Shown: positions 1-5,050 of the stretch, one piece after another
Layout: each line of letters starts with the position of its first letter
Numbering within the stretch: the stretch's first letter is position 1
Source: Chitinophagaceae bacterium
GTDB taxonomy: Bacteria > Bacteroidota > Bacteroidia > Chitinophagales > Chitinophagaceae
NCBI GenBank assembly: GCA_947468255.1
Contig: CANIMM010000165.1
Location: forward strand, 1 to 6,993
Direction: 5' to 3'
Length of the DNA stretch: 6,993 bases
Translations under genes and position numbers: made by a program
The notes under the pieces: model-generated
What the model saw: only the letters and a program-made list of their open reading frames with translations
Told to the model about the DNA's origin: nothing
Database searches by the model: none

Positions 1-173
1 GAAATAACCAAGCTTCCACCCACCAAAAAATAATCAACTTTGGCAGAAACAGACAATTGAATCAGCTCCTCCATACTTTGATCATTCACCTTGTCGGGAT
101 CAATCAATACTGCAAATGATTTTTTTCCAGTACGCTTTCGATCCGTTAATGAATGGTATATCCCTTTTGACAT
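1..173 (-). CDS. Geranylgeranylglyceryl/heptaprenylglyceryl phosphate synthase (GGGPS/PcrB family), N-terminal fragment
   Basis: The 57 visible codons begin at ATG (173-171) and run off the left edge, so only the N-terminus is present. The fragment carries a FAVLIDPDK motif at residues 20-28 and YFLVGGS at residues 48-54. These are the first beta-strand with its conserved aspartate and the following strand of the GGGPS/PcrB TIM barrel. Members of this family join glycerol-1-phosphate to a prenyl diphosphate, making the first ether-lipid intermediate; the enzyme is cytoplasmic or peripheral to the membrane. Family members of this type are known from Bacteroidota as well as archaea, but their lipid product there is not settled. 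A TAA lies in frame at 179-177 and only a TTG separates it from the ATG, so the start is well bounded. The gene is divergent from the ArfB gene. The family call is fairly secure; chain-length specificity cannot be read from this fragment. Confidence 0.85.
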   Translation of the reverse strand, partial: MSKGIYHSLTDRKRTGKKSFAVLIDPDKVNDQSMEELIQLSVSAKVDYFLVGGSLVI

Positions 174-219
174 CAATTATAAATTGGTTTTTACAAAAAT
201 CCTCTTTTTATTTGGCTTC

Positions 220-227
220 CAAAAATA
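220..227 (-). promoter_or_regulatory. Candidate -7 promoter element for the GGGPS-type gene
   Basis: Read on the minus strand this is TATTTTTG, which fits the Bacteroidota -7 consensus TAnnTTTG. It would put the transcription start about 40 bases upstream of the ATG at 173. I see no clear TTTG -33 element at the expected distance upstream, and the region is AT-rich, so a chance match is possible. Confidence 0.35.
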
Positions 228-275
228 AAGATAATAAATGAAAAGCTTTAGTAACCGCCCATTCTATAAATAAAG

Positions 276-283
276 TAAATTTG
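276..283 (+). promoter_or_regulatory. Candidate -7 promoter element (TAAATTTG) abutting the ArfB start
   Basis: TAAATTTG fits the Bacteroidota TAnnTTTG consensus. It lies inside the 11-mer AAGTAAATTTG (273-283), which recurs exactly upstream of the flippase gene at 2717-2727. Only three bases separate the motif from the ATG at 287, so transcription from it would give a leaderless or nearly leaderless arfB mRNA. No good -33 TTTG is visible. A TTTAG at 247-251 is the nearest resemblance. Confidence 0.4.
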
Positions 284-286
284 GGT

Positions 287-679
287 ATGGATATTACGGG
301 AGAAATAAAATTTAATACTGCCCGAAGTGGAGGAAAAGGGGGGCAAAATGTAAATAAAGTGGAAACGATGGTAGAGGGATACTGGAATATTACAGCCTCT
401 AAACTGTTCAATGAAGATCAAAAAGGGCTGATAAATGAAAAATTAGCCAATAAAATCACCCAACAGGGGTTTCTACTGGTGAAAAGCCAAACCGAAAGAT
501 CGCAACTCGCCAATAAGTTGGAAGTAATCCAAAAAATGAACCAATTGGTAAAAAAGGCCCTGCTTGTCCCCAAAAAAAGAAGACCCACCAAACCAGGGAA
601 AGCTGCCAAAGAAAAAAGAATCGGTACCAAAAAAAAATGGGGGGAAATAAAGCAAACCCGAATGAAAATTAAACCCTAG
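287..679 (+). CDS. arfB: Alternative ribosome-rescue peptidyl-tRNA hydrolase ArfB (YaeJ/ICT1 type)
   Basis: This 130-residue protein has the class I release-factor catalytic core. RSGGKGGQNVNKVET is at residues 13-27, with the GGQ tripeptide that hydrolyses peptidyl-tRNA at residues 18-20. It lacks any codon-recognition domain. The C-terminus (about residue 96 onward) is very basic, with KKRRPTKPGKAAKEKR followed by more Lys/Arg. That matches the tail that ArfB inserts into the empty mRNA channel of stalled ribosomes. Core plus tail and a length near 130-140 residues distinguish ArfB from RF1/RF2 and from RF-H. I chose ATG at 287. An in-frame TTG at 281 would add two residues and lies within a promoter-like motif. 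The next methionine falls after the GGQ and cannot be the start. The gene is divergent from the GGGPS-type gene, and a 78-base gap separates it from the MbnP gene downstream. Confidence 0.93.
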   Translation: MDITGEIKFNTARSGGKGGQNVNKVETMVEGYWNITASKLFNEDQKGLINEKLANKITQQGFLLVKSQTERSQLANKLEVIQKMNQLVKKALLVPKKRRPTKPGKAAKEKRIGTKKKWGEIKQTRMKIKP

Positions 680-702
680 TCAAAAAACAAAACAGATTGG
701 GC

Positions 703-714
703 GAATAATTATTC
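703..714. repeat. 12-bp perfect palindrome upstream of the MbnP/peroxidase operon
   Basis: GAATAATTATTC reads the same on both strands. It lies 43 bases upstream of the chosen MbnP start, in the 78-base gap after arfB, which is where an operator would be expected. It is built of A/T apart from the outer G/C pair, so chance is a real alternative. I could not find a second copy in the window. Confidence 0.3.
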
Positions 715-757
715 CATTTAAATGCGCTTTACTTGCAAAAGATCAAACAGCCTAGCC

Positions 758-1513
758 ATGAAAATATTTTACAGTATTCTTTTTGTTATTTTAAACTGCT
801 TATTAGTAAGCAGCTGTAAAAAAACAAGTACACCCAAAACAGGCAGCATTAGAATAAACATTCGCAATATGGTGGGTGCCAGACCCATATTGCTAGATGG
901 AACCGCTTTCACCAATTCCTTTGGCGAAACATATTCAATCACCCAGTTCAAGTATTATATTAGCAATATTCGATTAATCACAAGCGCTAGCTCAGTAAGT
1001 GAAGCAGCAAGCTATCATCTAGTAGATCAAAGTCTGCCTGCTAGCTTATCATTTGAATTTATGGCAGAAGAGAATACTATTTTAGGGCTCCAATTTCTGC
1101 TAGGGGTAGATAGCATAAGGAACGTAAGTGGTGCCCAGACAGGTGCATTGGACCCGCTTAACGGAATGTTTTGGACCTGGAATAGTGGTTATGTAATGGC
1201 TAAAATGGAAGGCTCATCTCCACAATCGAATCAAGTAGCTAATAAAATCGCCTACCATATTGGAGGTTTTTCAGGAGCCGATGCTGTTTTAAAAACAATT
1301 ACACTTCCTTTTCCAGCTGGAAAAAAATTAGTCATCCTGCAAGGGAAAATTAGCGAAATTACGTTGGAAGCGGATTGTAACCAATGGTGGCAAAACCCCC
1401 ATAGTATAAAAATTACCGACTACCCTGTATGTACCACACCTGGCGAATTGGCAAGAAAAATTTCTGACAACTACAGTAACATGTTTTCTATAAAGGAGAT
1501 TGTAAATAATTAA
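758..1513 (+). CDS. MbnP-family copper-associated lipoprotein
   Basis: Numbering from the ATG at 758, this is a 251-residue exported protein. The signal is MKIFYSILFVILNCLLVSSC with the lipidation cysteine at residue 20, followed by KK, a common Bacteroidota lipoprotein pattern. The mature part matches the MbnP-like family: FKYYISNIRL near residues 64-73, GVDS..NVSGAQTGALDP near 116-133, FWTWNSGYVMAKMEG near 138-152, and YHIGGF at 166-171. It also has two further cysteines (207, 225) and a WW pair at 210-211. In methanotrophs, MbnP is a periplasmic copper-binding partner of the diheme enzyme MbnH, which oxidises an MbnP tryptophan to kynurenine. The next gene, eight bases downstream, is such a diheme protein, which supports the call. 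An in-frame ATG at 722 would add 12 residues before the hydrophobic core; I prefer 758 because it gives a standard-length lipoprotein signal. Copper binding here is inferred. Confidence 0.85.
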   Translation: MKIFYSILFVILNCLLVSSCKKTSTPKTGSIRINIRNMVGARPILLDGTAFTNSFGETYSITQFKYYISNIRLITSASSVSEAASYHLVDQSLPASLSFEFMAEENTILGLQFLLGVDSIRNVSGAQTGALDPLNGMFWTWNSGYVMAKMEGSSPQSNQVANKIAYHIGGFSGADAVLKTITLPFPAGKKLVILQGKISEITLEADCNQWWQNPHSIKITDYPVCTTPGELARKISDNYSNMFSIKEIVNN

Positions 1514-1521
1514 TAAAAAAA

Positions 1522-2583
1522 TTGAAATTTAAAATTCTCATATCAATCTTTTTTATGCTGGGCGCCGTTACCGTCCTTGTAGAAGCATGTAAAAAAAATG
1601 ACCTTACCACGATTTCTTCCAGATATCATCCCACTTACTTATCCTTCAAAATACCTGCAGGATGGCCCCAGCCACCGACCGATATCTTCAAAACTAACCC
1701 ACTCACAGAAGAAGGCTTTCAACTTGGAAAGAAATTATTTTATGACGGTCGCTTAAGCAAGGATGGCAATTTTCCCTGTGCAAGCTGCCACCAGCAGTTT
1801 GCAGCATTTGCCACCTATGATCACCAGTTTAGCCATGGATTCAATAATAGTTTTACATTTCGCAACGCACCCGCACTTTTTAATCTGGCATGGATGAAGG
1901 AAATGCACTGGGATGGAGGCATTAATCATATCGAAGTTCAACCCCTTGCCCCTATTACCAACATCCAGGAGATGGCGGAAAATATTGGTGATGTACTAAA
2001 AAAGCTATCTATCGATAGTAGCTACCACCGAATGTTTGCTGCTGCATTTGGTGATACGGCCATCAATAGCCAACGAATGTTAAAGGCGCTAGCACAATTC
2101 ATGGGTAGCATACAGTCCTTTAACAGTAAGTACGATCAAGTAAAAAAAGGCGAAGCCAGTTTCACAATTGCTGAACAAAATGGATACGCTACCTTTCAAG
2201 CTAAATGCAATGCTTGTCACACCGAGCCGCTGTTTACCGATAATTCTTTTCGCAACAACGGACTTTCACTCGATCCAATTTTAAATGATCAAGGGCGTAT
2301 GCGCATCACCGGTAAGCCCACCGATTCACTAGTCTTCAAAGTGCCGAGCCTAAGAAACATTCAATACACTGGCCCCTACATGCATGACGGTAGAATTTTT
2401 TCACTTTCACAAGTAGTGGCACATTACCAAACAGGAATCGACATCCGTCAGCCAACCCTTGATTCGTTATTAAAAAACAGACTCTCCATCACCAATCAGG
2501 AAAAAGTAGATTTGGTTGAATTTTTACAAACGCTCACCGATCAGGTACTTTTGCACGATACCCGGTTTGAACAACCCAATTAA
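1522..2583 (+). CDS. Diheme cytochrome c peroxidase family lipoprotein (MbnH/MauG-like), partner of the MbnP-family protein
   Basis: This 353-residue protein has two c-type haem sites, CASCH at 86-90 and CNACH at 229-233, spaced as in bacterial diheme peroxidases. Other family marks are RNAPALFN (114-121), HWDGG (129-133), an acidic IQEM (148-151), VPSLRNI (274-280) and TGPYMHDGRI (283-292), where Met287 is a possible distal haem ligand. Trp130 lies about 40 residues after the first haem histidine, where the inter-haem tryptophan of CcpA/MauG is found. The N-terminus MKFKILISIF... ends in VEAC at 20-23, a plausible lipobox. The start is TTG at 1522: a stop lies just upstream in frame, and the first ATG (1555) would remove the charged n-region. 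The eight-base gap from the MbnP stop indicates one operon. The likely role is oxidation of a tryptophan in the MbnP partner rather than simple peroxide removal; this is inferred from gene pairing. Confidence 0.88.
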   Translation: MKFKILISIFFMLGAVTVLVEACKKNDLTTISSRYHPTYLSFKIPAGWPQPPTDIFKTNPLTEEGFQLGKKLFYDGRLSKDGNFPCASCHQQFAAFATYDHQFSHGFNNSFTFRNAPALFNLAWMKEMHWDGGINHIEVQPLAPITNIQEMAENIGDVLKKLSIDSSYHRMFAAAFGDTAINSQRMLKALAQFMGSIQSFNSKYDQVKKGEASFTIAEQNGYATFQAKCNACHTEPLFTDNSFRNNGLSLDPILNDQGRMRITGKPTDSLVFKVPSLRNIQYTGPYMHDGRIFSLSQVVAHYQTGIDIRQPTLDSLLKNRLSITNQEKVDLVEFLQTLTDQVLLHDTRFEQPN

Positions 2584-2676
2584 AATAGCCCATAAAAACA
2601 AGAACGTATACTGCACATAGTTAGTAAGCCTGGCAGAAATGAAGCCCGATACAAACAGTCGGATTTTACGGTTCAA
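2524..2676 (-). CDS. Doubtful small ORF antisense to the peroxidase 3' end
   Basis: On the minus strand an open frame runs from the TTG at 2676-2674 to the TAA at 2526-2524, encoding 50 residues. It starts with a basic stretch (Leu/Met-N-R-K-I-R) and contains a hydrophobic segment, YTFLFLWAILIGLF, that looks like a single membrane span. The 3' third overlaps the peroxidase gene in antisense. There is no ATG, no recognisable family and no clear promoter, so this is probably a chance frame. It is listed because it is the only protein-like reading of this intergenic DNA. Confidence 0.12.
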   Translation of the reverse strand: MNRKIRLFVSGFISARLTNYVQYTFLFLWAILIGLFKPGIVQKYLIGERL

Positions 2677-2694
2677 AAGATTGCTGGTAAAATC
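2662..2694 (+). repeat. Inverted repeat (8-bp stem, 17-base loop)
   Basis: GATTTTAC at 2662-2669 is perfectly complementary to GTAAAATC at 2687-2694. An outer TCGG/CCGA pair (2659-2662 and 2698-2701) could extend an alternative stem with a bulge. It lies just upstream of the flippase promoter-like motif. No T-run follows, so it is not a typical intrinsic terminator. It could be an operator or a transcript-end structure. Confidence 0.35.
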
Positions 2695-2719
2695 AACCCG
2701 ATATTAAAAATTATACAAG

Positions 2720-2727
2720 TAAATTTG
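2720..2727 (+). promoter_or_regulatory. Candidate -7 promoter element for the flippase gene
   Basis: TAAATTTG fits TAnnTTTG and shares the flanking 11-mer AAGTAAATTTG with the motif before arfB. It ends 17 bases before the TTG start at 2745, which would give a short leader of roughly 10-13 bases. No convincing TTTG -33 box is seen about 20 bases further upstream. Confidence 0.5.
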
Positions 2728-2744
2728 TTGACAAACATTTTTAA

Positions 2745-4265
2745 TTGAGCGGAATCAAAAAATTAGCCGGACAAACTTTATGGTACGGATTACCTACTAT
2801 CGGAAGCAGGTTCCTCGGCTACATACTTAATTTTTCACTTAGCTTTATATATCAGGCTGCTGACACAGCCGATCTTACCCAGATCTATGCCATCGTACCT
2901 TTTGTAAATATTCTTTTTACCTATGGGGTAGAAACCAGCTATTTCAGGTTTTCGCAGCAGATGGACAAGGATCGGCTATACAATACGCTGAATGTTTCCA
3001 TCCTAAGTTCTACCATTTTATTTTCAGCCATTTTATTGTTGTTTAGCCATTCATTGGCTTCTGCTACCCTAATGCCCACGCATCCCGAATATTTTGTATG
3101 GCTCACCGGAATTATTTTTTTAGATACGCTTGCCACTTTGCCTTTCGCCAAACTCAGACAGGAAGGAAGACCCAGAAAATATGCTTTTGTAAGAGTAGCA
3201 GGTATTGTAGTGAATGTATTAGTAGTAGTATTTTTCATTGGGGTATGTCCTCAGATAGCGAATAAAAATCCGGATAGTCTGCTGCTATTTTGCTACGACC
3301 CTTCCATCGGAATCGGATATTACCTCATTGGAAACTTGGTGGGCAGTGCCACTACCTTTTTATTGTTATGGAAAGAATGGCGCAGTTGTAGATTTAGCTT
3401 TGATGGCAAATTATGGAAAGAGGTAATGAAATATGCATATCCGTTGGTAATTGTAGGACTGGGAGGAATGGTGAATGAAATGATTAGTCGCCTGGTGTAT
3501 CAACATGTGGTAACCCTTCCACCGGCCGAGGCCAAAAGACAGCTGGGAATATTTGCTGCTAATTATCGGCTAGCTGTTTTAATTACTATTTTCATTCAGA
3601 TGTTCCGCATGGCAGCAGAGCCATTTTTCTTTAACCAGGCAAAAGAGGAAAATGCAAAAAAAACGTACGCAAGAGTGATGAAATTTTTTGTGATTGCCTG
3701 CTGTTGTATGTTTTTAGGAATCGGCCTTTTTTTAGATCTGTTTGAGAAAATATTAACCCTAAAATTTAAGGAGTACGGAGAAGGAATTCATATCGTACCT
3801 ATCCTGGCAATGGGAAGTGTTTTTTTGGGAATATATTACAACCTTTCCATCTGGTATAAACTCACCAACCGGAATTTATATGGGGCAGGCATCACCATTG
3901 CGGGAGCCATCGTTACGGTACTGCTCAATATCTGGTGGATCCCTTATTTCGGTTATACCGGAAGCGCCTGGGCTACTTTCAGTTGCTACGGTTTCATGAT
4001 GGTAACCTCTTATTTATTTGGACAGAAAATGTATCCCATTCCATATGCCAAAAAGAAACTGATTTCCTATTTGGTTCTTACTACGCTGATATTTTTTCTG
4101 CACAAGGGGCTAGGGCTACTGAGTGGTAATATTTATTTTTCAATTACCACGGCCTCCCTTTTATTATTAGCATTCCTATACTTTGTAGCCAATATAGAAA
4201 GAAAAGAATTTCAACAGCTGCCTGTTGTTGGAAAGTTTTTTGGCGCTCCTCCGCTAAGCAAATGA
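2745..4265 (+). CDS. Polysaccharide/oligosaccharide flippase family protein (MOP superfamily, Wzx/MurJ-like)
   Basis: This is a 506-residue integral inner-membrane protein with about 12-14 hydrophobic segments, for example around residues 13-35, 48-62, 86-104, 116-133, 149-168, 190-208, 231-245, 276-290, 311-331, 346-366, 378-396, 402-425, 438-453 and 464-482. The opening MSGIKKLAGQTLWYGL and the MFRMAAEPFFF motif at 286-296 are typical of a family widespread in Bacteroidota and annotated as lipopolysaccharide biosynthesis or polysaccharide flippase. Such proteins move lipid-linked sugars across the inner membrane; the substrate here is unknown. The start is TTG at 2745: TAA sits immediately upstream in frame, and the first internal Met (residue 73) would delete the first membrane segments and the conserved N-terminus. 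No glycosyltransferase genes lie beside it, so it does not belong to a visible polysaccharide cluster. It converges on the flavin reductase-like gene. Confidence 0.88.
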   Translation: MSGIKKLAGQTLWYGLPTIGSRFLGYILNFSLSFIYQAADTADLTQIYAIVPFVNILFTYGVETSYFRFSQQMDKDRLYNTLNVSILSSTILFSAILLLFSHSLASATLMPTHPEYFVWLTGIIFLDTLATLPFAKLRQEGRPRKYAFVRVAGIVVNVLVVVFFIGVCPQIANKNPDSLLLFCYDPSIGIGYYLIGNLVGSATTFLLLWKEWRSCRFSFDGKLWKEVMKYAYPLVIVGLGGMVNEMISRLVYQHVVTLPPAEAKRQLGIFAANYRLAVLITIFIQMFRMAAEPFFFNQAKEENAKKTYARVMKFFVIACCCMFLGIGLFLDLFEKILTLKFKEYGEGIHIVPILAMGSVFLGIYYNLSIWYKLTNRNLYGAGITIAGAIVTVLLNIWWIPYFGYTGSAWATFSCYGFMMVTSYLFGQKMYPIPYAKKKLISYLVLTTLIFFLHKGLGLLSGNIYFSITTASLLLLAFLYFVANIERKEFQQLPVVGKFFGAPPLSK

Positions 4266-4276
4266 AATTTTTCCGA

Positions 4277-4296
4277 ATTTGAGTAAAGATTCAAAT
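4277..4296. terminator. Small hairpin after the flippase gene, possible transcript end
   Basis: ATTTGA (4277-4282) pairs with TCAAAT (4291-4296) around an eight-base loop, starting 11 bases after the flippase stop codon. The stem is AT-rich and weak, with no T-run on either strand. Confidence 0.2.
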
Positions 4297-4304
4297 AGCT
4301 ATCG

Positions 4305-4329
4305 ATCGGGATGAAATACATTTCCCGAT
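4305..4329. terminator. Hairpin between convergent genes, possible bidirectional terminator
   Basis: ATCGGGA (4305-4311) pairs perfectly with TCCCGAT (4323-4329) around an 11-base loop. Its place between two convergent genes suits transcription termination for both. The downstream tract on the plus strand is T-rich only from about 4341, and there is no T-run on the minus side, so this is not a textbook intrinsic terminator. Confidence 0.4.
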
Positions 4330-4367
4330 AAGTACAATCAATTATTTTATATCTCCTTTACTTCCCT

Positions 4368-5009
4368 CTATTCTTCCAATAATTTTTTTACCTCCTTGTT
4401 GGGCTTTGCATATTCAAATCTCCCAATCGGTTCGGTCGAATAATACCCATCAATCCCCAAGGAAGTGATTGATTTTGCCTTGTGTGCATCGATAAAACCA
4501 TCCTGCTTTACCAAGCCCTCCTCCAAAAAAACATGGGTAATGGTACCTATCACCAAGAAAGTTTGATTATGGGTAATAGGGACTATTTCAACCAGCTGCA
4601 ACGCATATTTAATGGCGCTTTCGGCTACGAAAGGGGCCTTGCAATTTTCAAGAAAAATTGGGGTTAACCCTGTGGCCGTAAATTCATTCTGCTCCGCAGG
4701 ATATTTAGCACTGGTTTGGTGGGCAGCTTTAATAAAAGAAGGCTGAATGTGATTGATGGTATATTCACCCGTAACCTCAATGTTATGGAGGGTATGGGGC
4801 GCTGCCTCAATAGGCCGATTAATAAAACCAATCAATGCAGGGTCGGCTCCTAGGTGAACAATATTGCTAAAAATAGCCAAATTGGGCTGCCCCTTTTCAT
4901 TCACCGTACCCAATAAAGAAACGGGTTTAAAACCCTGTAAACTATTGATAAAATTGGCCCGGTAAAACCTGTCCCATTCCTTTATTTCATTGATCGAAAA
5001 ATAGTGCAT
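4368..5009 (-). CDS. Flavin reductase-like, FMN-binding split-barrel protein
   Basis: This 213-residue cytoplasmic protein has no signal peptide or membrane span. Family marks of the flavin reductase-like domain (PF01613 type) run in order: GFKPVSLLGTVNEKGQPNLA (26-45), FSNIVHLGADPALIGFI (47-63), YTIN (83-86), AHQTSAKYP (96-104), APFVAES (125-131), LVIGTITHV (152-160) and DGYY (187-190). This arrangement matches the Bacteroidota subgroup annotated as flavin reductase family protein, which binds FMN. The actual substrate is unknown, since related proteins include flavin reductases, enzyme subunits and uncharacterised flavoproteins. ATG at 5009-5007 gives the expected N-terminus. It follows the phosphoesterase gene on the same strand with a 41-base gap, so co-transcription is possible. 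I see no clear promoter in that gap, only a CTTTTAAAAG palindrome at 5022-5031. Confidence 0.9.
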   Translation of the reverse strand: MHYFSINEIKEWDRFYRANFINSLQGFKPVSLLGTVNEKGQPNLAIFSNIVHLGADPALIGFINRPIEAAPHTLHNIEVTGEYTINHIQPSFIKAAHQTSAKYPAEQNEFTATGLTPIFLENCKAPFVAESAIKYALQLVEIVPITHNQTFLVIGTITHVFLEEGLVKQDGFIDAHKAKSITSLGIDGYYSTEPIGRFEYAKPNKEVKKLLEE

Positions 5010-5050
5010 ATTAGCCCAGTACTTTTAAAAGAAAAAATTGTTGCTACCAT

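Larger units (their letters stand above)
2584..2744. other. Intergenic region between the peroxidase and flippase genes
   Basis: These 161 bases contain no plausible forward gene. They hold an inverted repeat at 2662-2694 and a promoter-like TAAATTTG at 2720-2727. I see no T-tract terminator directly after the peroxidase stop. Confidence 0.6.

Noticed and set aside
281..286. TTG start for arfB two codons before the ATG
   Set aside because: An ATG lies six bases later, and the TTG sits within a promoter-like motif.
722..757. Upstream ATG extending the MbnP-family protein by 12 residues
   Set aside because: The extension places extra charged residues before an already complete lipoprotein signal starting at 758. 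It is possible, but less typical.
1492..1498. AAAGGAG resembling a Shine-Dalgarno sequence before the peroxidase gene
   Set aside because: It lies 23 bases ahead of the TTG start, too far to act on it, and no in-frame start codon lies nearer. It is within the coding region of the MbnP gene.
758..2583. Methanobactin operon
   Set aside because: Only the MbnP/MbnH-like pair is present. No short Cys-containing precursor peptide and no MbnB/MbnC-like genes are seen on either side.
2939..3238. 99-codon minus-strand open frame within the flippase gene
   Set aside because: It is fully antisense to conserved flippase coding sequence and has no family resemblance.
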